From Pseudodonghicola flavimaris (GTDB taxonomy: Bacteria; Pseudomonadota; Alphaproteobacteria; Rhodobacterales; Rhodobacteraceae): 64,000 nucleotides of DNA. The position numbers and the translations under genes are program-made. The notes beneath the pieces are model-generated. The model made no database searches. It saw only the letters and a program-made list of their open reading frames with translations, and was not told where the DNA came from. The stretch spans positions 21,292 through 85,291 of the forward strand of contig NZ_JASNJD010000025.1 of the NCBI RefSeq assembly GCF_030164425.1, given 5' to 3'. Within the stretch, counting starts at the first letter, position 1; the number at the start of each line of letters is the position of its first letter. This document shows positions 33,030 through 42,042 of this stretch, one piece after another.

Positions 33030-35584
33030 TTATCCGGAGCTCGGGATAAGACGTATTCCCGCGGCGTGACATCGACGGAAATGTCATTCCATTCCTCGGT
33101 GGGGATTTCTGCCAGCCGCCGTTCCATCAGCGCCTCGCCGGTGGAGACGATCTGGATGACGGCGGCATGGCCCGCCTCGAGATCGGCATCGATCGAGCGG
33201 ATCAGCGTCGGCGTCTTCATCGAGGTCAGCAGATGCCCGAAGAAGCGTTGCTTGGTGCTCTCGAAGGCCGACCGCGCTGCGGATTTGGCCTGCCGGTTTA
33301 GCGTGCCTTCACTGCCGGTGATGTTGGCCGCCTCCATCGCCGCGTCCAGGTTTCCATGGATCACGGCGAACGCGGCCGCGTAAGCGTCATAGATGCGGCG
33401 CTGCTCGTCGGTGAGCTTGTGCTCGACCAGTTCGTATTCGACGCCGTCGTAGGAGAGCGAGCGCGCGGTATAGAGGCCGAGAGAACGCAAATCGCGGGCG
33501 AGCACCTCCATGGCTGCCACGCCACCGGCCTCGATCGCCTCGACAAACTCGGCGCGGGTCTGGAACGGAAAATCCTCGCCATGCCAGAGGCCGAGACGCT
33601 GGGCATAGGCGAGATTGTGAACGGTCGTGGCTCCTGTCGCCGAGACATAGACCACGCGCGCATCCGGCAGGGCATGCTGGAGCCGCAGGCCTGCGCGACC
33701 CTGCTGTGAGGCGGCGATGTCGCCGCGGTCTCCTTTGCCGCCTCCGGCATTCTGCATGGCATGGCTTTCGTCGAAGATGATGGCCCCTTCGAAGTCCCTG
33801 CCCAACCATTCGACGATCTGCTTCACGCGCGAAACCTTCTCGCCGCGGTCATCGGAGCGTAGCGTGGCATAGGTGGTAAAAAGGATGCCTTCCGAGAGCG
33901 TGATCTTTGCGCCTTGAGGGAAGCGTGACAGAGGCGTGACCAGGAGTCGCTCCATTCCGAGCGCCGACCAGTCGCGTTGCGCGTCCTCGATCAGCTTGTC
34001 GGACTTGCTGATCCAGACCGCCTTGCGGCGCCCGCGCAGCCAGTTGTCGAGAATGATGGCGGCGGACTGGCGTCCCTTACCAGCGCCGGTGCCGTCACCA
34101 AGCATGAAGCCCCGGCGGAAGCGGACAGCGTCGGCGGCGCCTTCGGCAGCGGCGCTTACGTTGTCGAAATGCTCGTCCACAGTCCAGGCGCCGGCGAGGT
34201 GATCGGCATGGGCGTCCCCGGCATAGATCACCGTCTCCAACTGCGCGTCGGAAAGCCGGGTACGGATGTCGGTGGGCAGCATCGGTCGGTAGGAGGGCTT
34301 CGGAGGTGCGACGGAGGCCATGGCGGCCGATTGCACCAGTTTGGTCGGATGCGGCTGTGCGCCAGAAATGCGCAGCGATTGCAGCGCATATTCCTCATAG
34401 ATCGCGTCCGACAGGCACGCGCCCTCGGGCGGCGCCCAGTCCACGGTCTCATACTCGAGCTCCACCACCGCGGGATCGGACGCTGGTGCAGCGGCGGGTC
34501 GGGACGCTGCGGCGTGAGCGAGATAACAGCGCACGGTCTTCGGGGCAGCCGCCGGCACGGGAGAAGAGACCTTCGGCAGCGAGACCGGCAAGCGCGGCGG
34601 AAGCTGGCTTTCGATCCAGCCGAGCAGCGTGGCAACATCAGGCGCGATCCCTGCCGAGGCCGGGAAGACGGACGGATCGTCGGCGGGCAACTTGTCGATG
34701 ACGGTGAGCCGCGTGTCGATGCTGGTGCCATGCCTGGCAAAGACCGCGCCATCGATGGCCGCTGTGAAGACCACACGTCCGCGAACCTGCAAGCGCATGA
34801 AGGCATCGCGCCAGGCTGGAGCTTCCGGTCCGAAGTTGGCGCCGGTGATCGTGATCAGCCGTCCGCCGGGGGCGAGCCGGGCCAGTGCCGAAGCGACATG
34901 ACGATAGGCAGCGTCCGCCATCCGTCCCTCGACATTGGCCATGACCGAGAATGGCGGATTCATCAGCACAACGGATGGCACGGCCTCCGGGGCCAGATGA
35001 TCGTCGATCTGGGCGGCGTCGAACCGGGTGACGGGAAAGGCCGGAAAGAGGGACGAGAGAAGATCGGCACGGGTCTCGGCGAGTTCGTTGAGGATCAGCG
35101 AACCGCCCGCGGTCTGGGCCAGGATCGCCATCAGGCCGGTGCCGGCCGAGGGTTCCAGCACCACGTCATCAGGCGTGATCGCGGCCGCCGCCAGCGCGGC
35201 AAGACCGAGAGGCAGAGGCGTGCTGAACTGCTGGAAGCTCTGGCTTTCCTCGGAGCGGCGGGTCTGCGTCGGAAGAAGGCCCGCGATCTTCGCCATAGCA
35301 TCGAGCCGGGAAACCGGAGAACCGGCTTTGCGGAAAAGCGCCTTTCCGTATTTGCGCAGGAACAGAACCGTGGCGACTTCGCAGGCCTCATAGGCGAGCT
35401 TCCAGTCCCACGCGCCGCTGGCGTCGGAGGCGCCGAAAGCGCTTTCCATGGCACTGCGGAGGTCCACAGTATTGACGCGTTGACCGCGTTCGAGATGGGG
35501 AAGGAGGAGATTGGCGGCGGCCAGGATCGCTGGCGCAGCCGCCAGCGGCGTGACCGGATCGGTCACGGGAGATGAGATATTCAT
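33023..35584 (-). pseudogene. N-terminal half of methylase/strawberry-notch helicase, truncated by the RIT element
   Basis: The 853-residue remaining frame (ATG 35584, MNISSPVTDP) has a DNA-methylase domain (EPSAGTG at about 144-150 and the N6-adenine-type motif NPPF at 209-212). SNO helicase lobe 1 follows, with Walker A GDGTGAGKG (about 491-499), DESHA (about 603) and VSATG (about 649). Host sequence ends after ISVDVTPREYV. The last dozen residues come from the palindrome and the repeat. The intact protein would have been about 1,440 residues. Such methylase-helicase fusions are typical large proteins of conjugative elements and phages, where they are thought to protect entering DNA. Interruption after lobe 1 should abolish helicase action, though the methylase could still fold. 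Confidence 0.9.
33029..33050. repeat. 22-bp palindrome between the right RIT end and the target gene
   Basis: The sequence from 33029 to 33050 is a palindrome with one symmetric mismatch pair (CTTATCC G GAGCTC G GGATAAG). It abuts the outer edge of the right terminal repeat and is absent beyond the left repeat. Host coding sequence resumes just after it. It may be a coupling sequence carried from a former site, as in other tyrosine-recombinase elements. Confidence 0.65.
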
Positions 35585-35819
35585 GTCGGGGAACCTCGGA
35601 GAGCGGGAACGGGGAGGACCCGGACGGCGCTCTCTCTCAACCACCCGGACTCACCCTGTCCCGGTACCTCTCTAACTCTTCATCATAGGCCCCATAACCT
35701 CGCAGACTTGACGGCGACAGCGCTCCGCCATCAACTTTCGCGAGGCATGATTGATTAGAATTGATATTCATGAGATACATAGATCTGAAACCAATCATCA
35801 TGGCTGAGATCTGAATTTC

Positions 35820-37364
35820 ATGGAGCAGGCGCAAAGGAATCCGTTTTCAGGTGCCGTAACCGTTTTTCACGAGCGCTGGCTCCCCGAGGAGGCCACACCT
35901 GCGGGCTATGCTGCGCTGATCGATGCCTATGCGCTCGCAACGCCCCTGCCCCGGACACTTTCCGCCATCGGCCCACGTCACAAGGTCTACGCGGCCGACG
36001 GCTGGCGCCTCTACACACCCCGCCATGAACCCGAGGCGAGCCTCATCGGTCATCTGACCTTCGCGCTGCGCTACGAGGGGCTGGATCTAGCAGTTCTCAA
36101 GCGGCTGTTCATGGCAACCGGCCCGGAGCCGATCCAGGCCATTGTCGAGGCTGCCCCGACGGGCAGCTACGCGCGCAGGATCTGGTTCCTTTACGAGTGG
36201 CTCCTCGGCGCGGAATTGAATCTGCCCGACGCCACGCGCGGCAATTATGCGCCCGTGGTCGATGCCAAGCTCCAATGGGAAACACAGGGTACCCCCTCGC
36301 CGCGCCACCGGGTCCGTAACAACCTGCCCGGCACACCGGATTTTTGCCCGATGATCTTCCGCACAGCGGCAATCGAGGCCTTCATCGCCCGCGATCTGGC
36401 AGCCGAGGCCCGCGCGGTGCTGGCCGAGGTGCCCGCCGATCTGCTCGCGCGCACGGCAGCCTTCCTGCTGCTCAAGGATTCACGGTCGAGTTTCCAGATC
36501 GAAGGCGAGAACCCGCCCCAGGATCGCATCCGGCGCTGGGGCCAGATCATCGGCGAAGCCGGGCGGCATCCGATCGACCGGGCAGAACTCGAACGCCTGC
36601 AACGCATCGTCATCGGCGATGCCCGCTTCGTCCATCTGGGCCTGCGGCAGGATGGCGGCTTCATTGGCGAGCACGACCGCGCGACCGGCGCCCCCCTGCC
36701 CGATCACGTCAGCGCCCGGCATGAAGACCTGCCCGCGCTGATCGCCGGGATCGAAGCGTTCGACCGCGACATTGCCCCGAGCCTCGACCCTGTTCTGGCG
36801 GCTGCCGGCCTCGCCTTCGGTTTCGTCTATATCCATCCGTTTGAGGACGGCAACGGGCGCCTTCATCGCTACCTGATCCACCACGTGCTTGCTGCACGCG
36901 GCTTCAATCCGCCCGGGCTGGTCTTTCCGGTGTCAGCGGTGATCCTCGAACGGATCGAGGGTTACCGGCAGGTCCTCGAGAGCTATTCGCGTCGACTGCT
37001 GCCCCATGTCAGCTGGCGCCCAACCGATCGCGGGAACGTCGAGGTTCTGAACGACACCGGCGATTTCTATCGCTTCTTCGATGCCACGCCCCATGCCGAA
37101 TTCCTCTTCGCCTGCGTGGCCCAGACAATCGACCATGACCTGCCAACAGAGACCCGTTTCCTGCGTGCCTATGACGGTTTCAAGTCCCGCGTCTCGGGCC
37201 TGATCGACATGCCGGACCGCGTGCTCGACCTGCTGTTTCGCTTCCTGCACCAGAACGGTGGCAGACTCTCCGGACGTGCCAGAGCGAAGGAGTTCTCCGC
37301 TCTGACCGACGGGGAGGCCGACCGGATCGAAGCCATCTATGCGGAGTTGCAGGAGGAGTTCTGA
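35820..37364 (+). CDS. Fic-family protein (probable AMP transferase, class II)
   Basis: The 514-residue protein has the full Fic active-site loop HPFEDGNGRLHR, which transfers AMP or a related group to a target hydroxyl. An N-terminal inhibitory helix motif appears as SSFQIEGE (S/T-x-x-x-E-G pattern), so autoinhibition within one chain is expected. A C-terminal winged-helix-like region follows. It is a plus-strand gene set among minus-strand backbone genes, with its own upstream gap (35,585-35,819). Whether it acts as a toxin, regulator or defence protein is not visible. The 14 residues at the start are not conserved, so a later start cannot be ruled out. Confidence 0.9.
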   Translation: MEQAQRNPFSGAVTVFHERWLPEEATPAGYAALIDAYALATPLPRTLSAIGPRHKVYAADGWRLYTPRHEPEASLIGHLTFALRYEGLDLAVLKRLFMATGPEPIQAIVEAAPTGSYARRIWFLYEWLLGAELNLPDATRGNYAPVVDAKLQWETQGTPSPRHRVRNNLPGTPDFCPMIFRTAAIEAFIARDLAAEARAVLAEVPADLLARTAAFLLLKDSRSSFQIEGENPPQDRIRRWGQIIGEAGRHPIDRAELERLQRIVIGDARFVHLGLRQDGGFIGEHDRATGAPLPDHVSARHEDLPALIAGIEAFDRDIAPSLDPVLAAAGLAFGFVYIHPFEDGNGRLHRYLIHHVLAARGFNPPGLVFPVSAVILERIEGYRQVLESYSRRLLPHVSWRPTDRGNVEVLNDTGDFYRFFDATPHAEFLFACVAQTIDHDLPTETRFLRAYDGFKSRVSGLIDMPDRVLDLLFRFLHQNGGRLSGRARAKEFSALTDGEADRIEAIYAELQEEF

Positions 37365-37375
37365 GGCGTTGCACC

Positions 37376-38019
37376 TCACCCGAACCGCTGGCCGGCCTCA
37401 GTGAAGGTGTAGCCGTTGGCGATGATGGTCTCATCGACGACGTCATCCGAAGACAGATAGTCGTATTCGCGCTCGAGCTGGCGGTAGAGCCAGCGGGCGA
37501 GATCGCGCAACGCCTCGATAACCACCTCCTCGGCGTCGGCGGTCATGTCCTGCCAGCTCGGGCTGTCACGCTCGACCGAAATCGCCATACAATACTCATG
37601 GTAATAATGGCCGCGATGGGTGGCCTCGGCGCGAAGCTGGTAGAAATTGTGCTGCTGGACCGCTTGCAGGGCATCGGCGATGCGGTGCAGCTCGGTATCC
37701 TGCGGCGCGTAGTCCCTGATCCGGCCCGGGGCGCCCTTGCGGTAGGCATAGAAGGTTTCGAAGCAGGCGCCATCGCCCTGGCTCCAGAAGCCGCGAAACC
37801 AGATGCAGGGGGCTTGCCGTGTGCCGCCGCCCATCAACCGGACGGCGTGGGTCTTGAGGTCGAGGCCGAGGATCTCCGCGATGCGCTGGAAATCCTCATA
37901 GACGGCATCATACCAGTCATCGTCGAAGCCCCCTCGCGATACCAGGCGCGGGCTTTGTCCCGTGCCGTTTCGGAAAGTTCCTCAAACCGGTAGACGATGG
38001 TTTCGATAATATCAGGCAT
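37376..38019 (-). pseudogene. Plasmid 'antitoxin of stability system'-like protein gene with a one-base deletion
   Basis: The gene starts MPDIIETIVYRFEELSETAR at 38019 and continues as DKARAWYREG. Then the frame is lost at a run of five C (37929-37933; five G in sense). The remainder continues in another frame as FDDDWYDAVYEDFQRIAEIL, then MGGGTRQAPCIWFRGFWSQG, to 37376. Adding one G rebuilds the REGGFDDDW sequence that I know from this conserved plasmid family, usually annotated as antitoxin of toxin-antitoxin stability system. Either the gene is broken or the run was misread. Its start overlaps the preceding gene's stop by eight bases (ATGCCTGA). Confidence 0.7.
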
Positions 38020-38428
38020 AGGGATCGCCTCCGTCGAGAACGATGGCAAGCCAGCCGTCCGTGTAGATCCAGTCCACCGTCTCTCCGGTGGCGAGATCAA
38101 GGACATGCGCCCCGCCGCCGAACCCGTCCACACGCGGCTTCGAGCAGCTATTGGCGTATTGCATCCCCCAGAGGCCGGTCAGGCCGAACTCCTTCGCGCA
38201 GCGTTTGACGAATTGGATGACATGCTCGGGATCGCCGGTGACGTCATCACGCATCCAGAGCTGAGTGCCACCATGTTCTGGCTGGATAGAGAGCAGGAAG
38301 CCGTCCGAGGGCGGATCTTCAGCGGCGCTCTCATTCGAGAGCGCGTTGTAGAGATCAAGCGCGCGGGCAGCATTCTCGGGGGTACCCACGTCAAGCAGGC
38401 AGGAGAAATGGGTGAAATAGTCGGCCAT
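38012..38428 (-). CDS. Conserved plasmid hypothetical protein
   Basis: The 138-residue protein (MADYFTHFSCLLDVGTPENA) has GTQLWMRDDVTGDPEHVIQF and WLAIVLDGGDP near its end. This family is common in alphaproteobacterial plasmids and ICEs next to the antitoxin-like gene. I know of no activity. A hairpin lies just upstream of its start. Confidence 0.72.
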   Translation of the reverse strand: MADYFTHFSCLLDVGTPENAARALDLYNALSNESAAEDPPSDGFLLSIQPEHGGTQLWMRDDVTGDPEHVIQFVKRCAKEFGLTGLWGMQYANSCSKPRVDGFGGGAHVLDLATGETVDWIYTDGWLAIVLDGGDPYA

Positions 38429-38450
38429 ATCAGGCTCCTGAAATGCGAAA

Positions 38451-38469
38451 GCCCGGCGCGAGGCCGGGC
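38451..38469 (-). terminator. Hairpin between two backbone genes, terminator-like
   Basis: GCCCGGC and GCCGGGC pair around a five-base loop, followed on the minus strand by TTT. It is 28 bases past the stop of the gene at 38497-39018 and 23 bases before the next start. The same arrangement recurs at 48294-48319. It may trim or attenuate transcription rather than end it. Confidence 0.55.
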
Positions 38470-38496
38470 GAAGGGGATGGGAAGGCGGATGAGGAA

Positions 38497-39018
38497 TCAG
38501 GCGGCCTGAAGCCGACCGATCTGCACGACACCCCGCCAGGCCGGGTCGACCAGACGGGCATCGAGAGCGGTGGCATCGCGCCGCAGATCACACGCTGTCT
38601 CGTATTCGCCCCGATCCTGGGCTGCCATCGCCTGCCCTCGGAGACGACAGGCCTTCTGCACCACACGCCGCGCCTCCGCCTCGGAGGCGACCGGCGCGCA
38701 CCAGATCAAGCCGGCCGATGTGATCCGTCCTGCCAAACACAACCGTTGCTGGTGGTCCTGAAGCACCAGCAGGTTCGGGGTGAAACCCGGCATGTCTTCC
38801 GCGCGAAGCCCGCCGGGGCGGCCCCGACGCGCGGCACACCCAATGGCCTCGTCAAGCTCTCGGAACCGACCGAGGAGGACGGTGGTCTGGACTGGCCAGG
38901 AGCCGAGGTCGGGATCATGAACCAAGGTTTCGCCGACGCAGATCAGGCTGAAGGGGCCGGCGTCTGCGAGCATTGCTGGCAGTGCATTGGCCGGAAAACA
39001 GGAAGTAAGTGCGTTCAT
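38497..39018 (-). CDS. Conserved plasmid hypothetical protein with radC-like leader
   Basis: The 173-residue protein (ATG 39018, MNALTSCFPA) includes FSLICVGETLVHDPDLGSWP and a helical C terminus with EAEARRVVQKACRLRGQAMA. I cannot assign a function. It is preceded by one of the four folded leaders described below, and its stop is followed by a hairpin. Both features tie it to the ParB and ArdC genes in regulation. Confidence 0.7.
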   Translation of the reverse strand: MNALTSCFPANALPAMLADAGPFSLICVGETLVHDPDLGSWPVQTTVLLGRFRELDEAIGCAARRGRPGGLRAEDMPGFTPNLLVLQDHQQRLCLAGRITSAGLIWCAPVASEAEARRVVQKACRLRGQAMAAQDRGEYETACDLRRDATALDARLVDPAWRGVVQIGRLQAA

Positions 39019-39026
39019 CTGGACAT

Positions 39027-39076
39027 CTCCGCGACGGGCGCCGGAGGCCTCTCCCCCGGCTTTCAATCCGTCACGG
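39027..39076 (-). ncRNA. radC-like RNA leader, copy B
   Basis: On the minus strand an outer stem (CCGUGACGG with CCGUCGCGG) encloses an inner hairpin (GCCGGGGG and CCUCCGGC around AGAGG). It ends 8 bases before the start codon. Stem bases differ from copy A in a way that keeps pairing. Confidence 0.7.
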
Positions 39077-39233
39077 AGCCCCCTCCCTTCTCTGCCTCTC
39101 TCTGTCCGGCGGCACCAATGGGGGCGCCCCTCCTTCAGGACGAAGCCGGCAGGAGGCCTGTTTCATCTGGATAGTATGATTGCATTCGCGCTATGGTGTG
39201 GCCACATATTGTAAATTTTACTTGGAGCGGATC

Positions 39234-39563
39234 TTGAGCAGAGTGGGTTTTATTTCTCTGGTGTACTTTGCGTGCTTTGGCATTCCGGCACAGGCCCAGA
39301 CCATTCCCCGTTACGATGTTGCAAGCTACTGCCAACAAGTCGCGGATGTTAGCGGTGGATCCGCGATGATCCGTAACGGCTGCATGGATATGGAGCAGCA
39401 GGCTTACGACGTCCTGAAACCCGTTTGGTCACAACTGTCCGGCACTTCGCGCAATTACTGCGATGAGGTCGCGCGGGTTAGCGGTGGGTCTTATAGTATC
39501 CTTCAAGGCTGCATCGAAATGGAAACCGATGCCGCGAGATCGCCTCGTTCCTTTGAATACTGA
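39234..39563 (+). CDS. Small secreted protein with two related repeats
   Basis: From TTG 39234, set 6-7 bases after GGAG, the product is 109 residues with a signal peptide ending around FGIPAQAQ. The mature part has two similar units: YDVASYCQQVADVSGGSAMI with NGCMDMEQQAYDVLKPVW, and RNYCDEVARVSGGSYSILQG with CIEMETDA. Each has two Cys that may form disulfides. It is the first gene of a plus-strand group with lower GC than its surroundings. Function unknown. Confidence 0.75.
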   Translation: MSRVGFISLVYFACFGIPAQAQTIPRYDVASYCQQVADVSGGSAMIRNGCMDMEQQAYDVLKPVWSQLSGTSRNYCDEVARVSGGSYSILQGCIEMETDAARSPRSFEY

Positions 39564-39571
39564 GAATATTT

Positions 39572-40024
39572 ATGAAACCAGTTTCCACAATCCTGGCCGC
39601 CGCATTCGGTGCTCTCCTGTTCACCCCAGCGCAGGCTGACTTCATAGACACCCGTTGGTCGGTTGTCGGTTTCACCGGCGAAGCGTGGTTTATCGACCCG
39701 CAAAGTGTCATCGGTCAGTCTCAGACCTTCAATCGCGGATACGCAGAAGGCGTTTTCTATAACTGCGACTATGCTGGTCAGTCTTCCTCCTATACCCCGT
39801 ATGACAATGACGCCTTTTTCACCAATCCCGAATTTGAATTGTTCTTGCCGCTTCGCGAGGAAATGACGCTAAGCAGCGAAACCCTTTTTGTTCACCGCAT
39901 CACTTGTGAGGGTGGCGGCAACCCAGCCAAGCGGCATGTGATGTATCCATTCGTCACGAACGAGGCGCGGAAGTCGGCTTGGTACCTGTTCGAAGGCGGG
40001 GTGTTCTCGCTCTATAACCCGTGA
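39572..40024 (+). CDS. Secreted protein of unknown function
   Basis: The 150-residue protein has a signal peptide (MKPVSTILAAAFGALLFTPA, QA cleavage) and a mature domain with aromatic motifs (WSVVGFTGEAWFIDPQSVIG, GVFYNCDYAGQ). The two Cys in NCDYAG and ITCEGGG may pair. The start is eight bases after the previous stop, so they form an operon. It resembles surface- or periplasm-located small proteins of Rhodobacterales, which have no known role. Confidence 0.72.
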   Translation: MKPVSTILAAAFGALLFTPAQADFIDTRWSVVGFTGEAWFIDPQSVIGQSQTFNRGYAEGVFYNCDYAGQSSSYTPYDNDAFFTNPEFELFLPLREEMTLSSETLFVHRITCEGGGNPAKRHVMYPFVTNEARKSAWYLFEGGVFSLYNP

Positions 40025-40042
40025 TCTGAAAGGGGCGTCGAA

Positions 40043-41083
40043 GTGAAAGCTTTTCTGAAAGGATTCGGCATTGTTGTCGCCCTGACAATCGCGGGCATGA
40101 TCCTTGCAACGGTTGCGCCGAAAATTGGGGTATGGGTCGGGCTGGTTTTCCTCGTAATACCTTTGGTGGCGGTGTTCAAACCTCTACCCCAACTTCACTT
40201 GGGGCACCGCGCATTCAGCGCGTCCGTCGCGTTCTTTGTCGGATTTCTGACCACTGCAGCGTCCTATGGCCTCGTGTCGGATACGCAGCGCCTGGCTGAT
40301 CGGCGGGCAACGGACCCTGCCGCCTATCTGGCAGAACTTGAAGATCGCGACCAAACCAAGTGGCTTTCGGAGTTGGAAGACCTGGCTCCCGAACGCTACG
40401 CCATAGAAGCGGCGAAGGCCGCTGAGGCAGAAGCGGCGCGCAAGGCCGAGGTTGAGGCTGCGGACGCCGCCCGAAAAGCTGAGGCTGAAGCCGCAGCCGC
40501 GGCGCGGGCGGAGGAAGTTGCGGCAACACGCCAAGCCGAACAGGCAGCTAAGGTTGCCAGCTACATCGAGCAACTGGACCGGGAGATTGCCTCTATCCCC
40601 GGCGTGCAGACATCGAAGTATACCGGCGACGTTGCCACCATCAACACCGGCCTGTTGCTCATCGGTGCATGGGCATTGCTGTATGAGGAAGGCAACGCGC
40701 TGGATCTGAACGATGAAGCCCGGCAGAAGCGCCAGAAGTTCCGGCAGTTGCTTGTCCGCAAACAGATGGAGCTGCTGCCCATCATGCGAGACGCTTACGG
40801 CCCGGCGATGCGCCAGCAACTTTGGGAAGCGGACGGCAGCGCCCGGACTATCGGTGCGGGCTATCGCACAGTGGAATTCGTATCTGCGGCCTTCGCACGC
40901 AATGCCAATATCAAGCAGATCCATTTGGAAATTCGGGAAAACCTCATGATGCTGAGGTTCACCCGCGCACAATATAAGTGGATCAAGCAGGCATCTGAGT
41001 TCAGCTATTACGATATGGATGTTCCAAAAGACTTTGATATCGTGAAATGGGAACGTGACGGAGGTTATCGGGTCCTTGACTGA
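40043..41083 (+). CDS. Membrane-anchored protein with Ala/Glu-rich coiled coil
   Basis: The 346-residue protein starts with GTG 40043 after AGGGG. Three hydrophobic segments in residues 5-80 (FGIVVALTIAGMILATVAP; VGLVFLVIPLVAVF; ASVAFFVGFLTTAASYG) anchor it. A long KAxAEAxARKAE coiled coil (about 125-185) leads to a compact C-terminal domain (VFVSAAFARN; FSYYDMDVPKDFDIVKWERD). This build is seen in phage- or plasmid-carried proteins of unknown role. It forms an operon with the two secreted proteins and ends overlapping a convergent HTH gene by 19 bases. Confidence 0.75.
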   Translation: MKAFLKGFGIVVALTIAGMILATVAPKIGVWVGLVFLVIPLVAVFKPLPQLHLGHRAFSASVAFFVGFLTTAASYGLVSDTQRLADRRATDPAAYLAELEDRDQTKWLSELEDLAPERYAIEAAKAAEAEAARKAEVEAADAARKAEAEAAAAARAEEVAATRQAEQAAKVASYIEQLDREIASIPGVQTSKYTGDVATINTGLLLIGAWALLYEEGNALDLNDEARQKRQKFRQLLVRKQMELLPIMRDAYGPAMRQQLWEADGSARTIGAGYRTVEFVSAAFARNANIKQIHLEIRENLMMLRFTRAQYKWIKQASEFSYYDMDVPKDFDIVKWERDGGYRVLD

Positions 41084-41403
41084 CGGATGTTCCCAGATTT
41101 TTCTTTTCGTGCCTGTTTGGCGCAGATCTGCCCGATGCTGGTGGGGCTCAAGCTGAATTCCCGCGCCAGGCTTGCTTTCGTCTCTCCGGCAAGGTTGCGT
41201 TCGTATATTTGCGCGTTCCTGTCGGCGTTGTCGGCGCGATTTTTCTGCACCTTATCAAAATCGTTCCGCTCGCTTTCGGTCCAAACCTTGTATACTTCCT
41301 TGTTGCGGTCCCGATTTCGGACCCGGACGACGTATCGTCCGTCCACCATGCCTCGCACCTCATAAGAACCGCCTGCAAATTCAATCCGGTCACCCAGACT
41401 CAT
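41065..41403 (-). CDS. Small helix-turn-helix protein
   Basis: The 112-residue protein has a beta-rich N terminus (GDRIEFAGGSYEVRGMVDGR), a basic linker, and a C-terminal HTH of the sigma-70 region 4 or resolvase kind (GETKASLAREFSLSPTSIGQ). It lies convergent to the membrane-protein operon and overlaps it, so it may control it, though this is inferred from proximity. Confidence 0.65.
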   Translation of the reverse strand: MSLGDRIEFAGGSYEVRGMVDGRYVVRVRNRDRNKEVYKVWTESERNDFDKVQKNRADNADRNAQIYERNLAGETKASLAREFSLSPTSIGQICAKQARKEKSGNIRQSRTR

Positions 41404-41753
41404 GCCTCTGCCCTTTCACTGAAAATACGAGGCATCAATAGCAGCAACACGACCGCATTTCCAGCTGTCAGGAAACGGCGCGGGGGACGCATTGGAATGC
41501 CCAAGTCCCTCCTCTATCCCCTATCTGCGTGGCAGCAACCCAGGCCGCGAAAGGCCTCGTGACCGTCAACGCCCCCCTCATCGGGGCTGTTGCCCAGAAC
41601 CTTTGCAACAGCCTGAGAGCGCTCTGAAAATCGTGCCTGGATCATAGGTGGCTCAGCGGTTCTGAGGCTAGCAACTCCAGGCGCCTTGAGAGGCCGCGGC
41701 GCCGAGGTCCGGGGGCAATGCGCCGGAGGGGGTGAATGAGGCGCTTGCGCGCC
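41404..41753. other. Gap with no recognisable gene
   Basis: This stretch of 350 bases between the HTH gene and the 54-residue gene shows short frames only. I see no transposon end, tRNA or clear promoter. It may hold the 3' end of the small gene's transcript. Confidence 0.5.
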
Positions 41754-41918
41754 TCATTCAAAAGGATCCAGTTCCAGCTTCACCATGTCTTCGTCGCCGT
41801 CGAACTCATCGGCCGGCATGGCGCCGTGGGTTCCGTCCCCGGCTTGGAACACGACGATCACGACCATCAGAGTGGTGGCGAGGCTGGCGGCGAAAGCGGT
41901 GGCATCTGCATAGGACAT
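41754..41918 (-). CDS. 54-residue small membrane protein with acidic tail
   Basis: The frame from ATG 41918 encodes MSYADATAFAASLATTLMVV then IVVFQAGDGT and an acidic tail ending MVKLELDPFE. A hydrophobic stretch (about 10-29) suggests one membrane span. AGGAG lies 12 bases before the start codon. Two hairpins precede the ribosome site. A decayed inverted copy of the tail occurs at 42190-42300. I do not recognise the family, but the pattern of leader, ribosome site and clean frame argues for a real gene. Confidence 0.6.
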   Translation of the reverse strand: MSYADATAFAASLATTLMVVIVVFQAGDGTHGAMPADEFDGDEDMVKLELDPFE

Positions 41919-41942
41919 CGGGATTGGCTCCTGTCACTGGAG

Positions 41943-42042
41943 GCGGGGGACCATCCCCCGCGCTGACCAGGCGCCCGACGTGTCTGACCGGATCTGCACT
42001 CACCCTCGGGCGTTCGGACTGGCTCCGAAGCCCCGAGGGCGG
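41943..42042 (-). promoter_or_regulatory. Structured leader of the 54-residue gene
   Basis: Two hairpins are visible. The outer, at 42003-42039, pairs CCCTCGGG with CCCGAGGG and TTCGGA with TCCGAA across a small internal loop. The second, at 41943-41961, pairs GCGGGGG with CCCCCGC around five bases, about 12 bases before the AGGAG of the gene. They could control translation or transcription of the small gene. Confidence 0.55.

Noticed and set aside
26741..33055. Target-site duplication flanking the RIT element
   Set aside because: No direct repeat is visible at both junctions, and tyrosine recombinases do not make one.
33977..35575. Long plus-strand frame opposite the methylase-helicase N-terminal half
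   Set aside because: Arg/Gly/Gln-rich sequence with no motif, antisense to a well-recognised gene.
35585..35660. Leader of the methylase-helicase gene as a fifth radC-like RNA
   Set aside because: It can form a GAGAGCG/CGCUCUC stem but lacks the outer GACGG/CCGUC stem and the AGAGG hairpin of the four clear copies.
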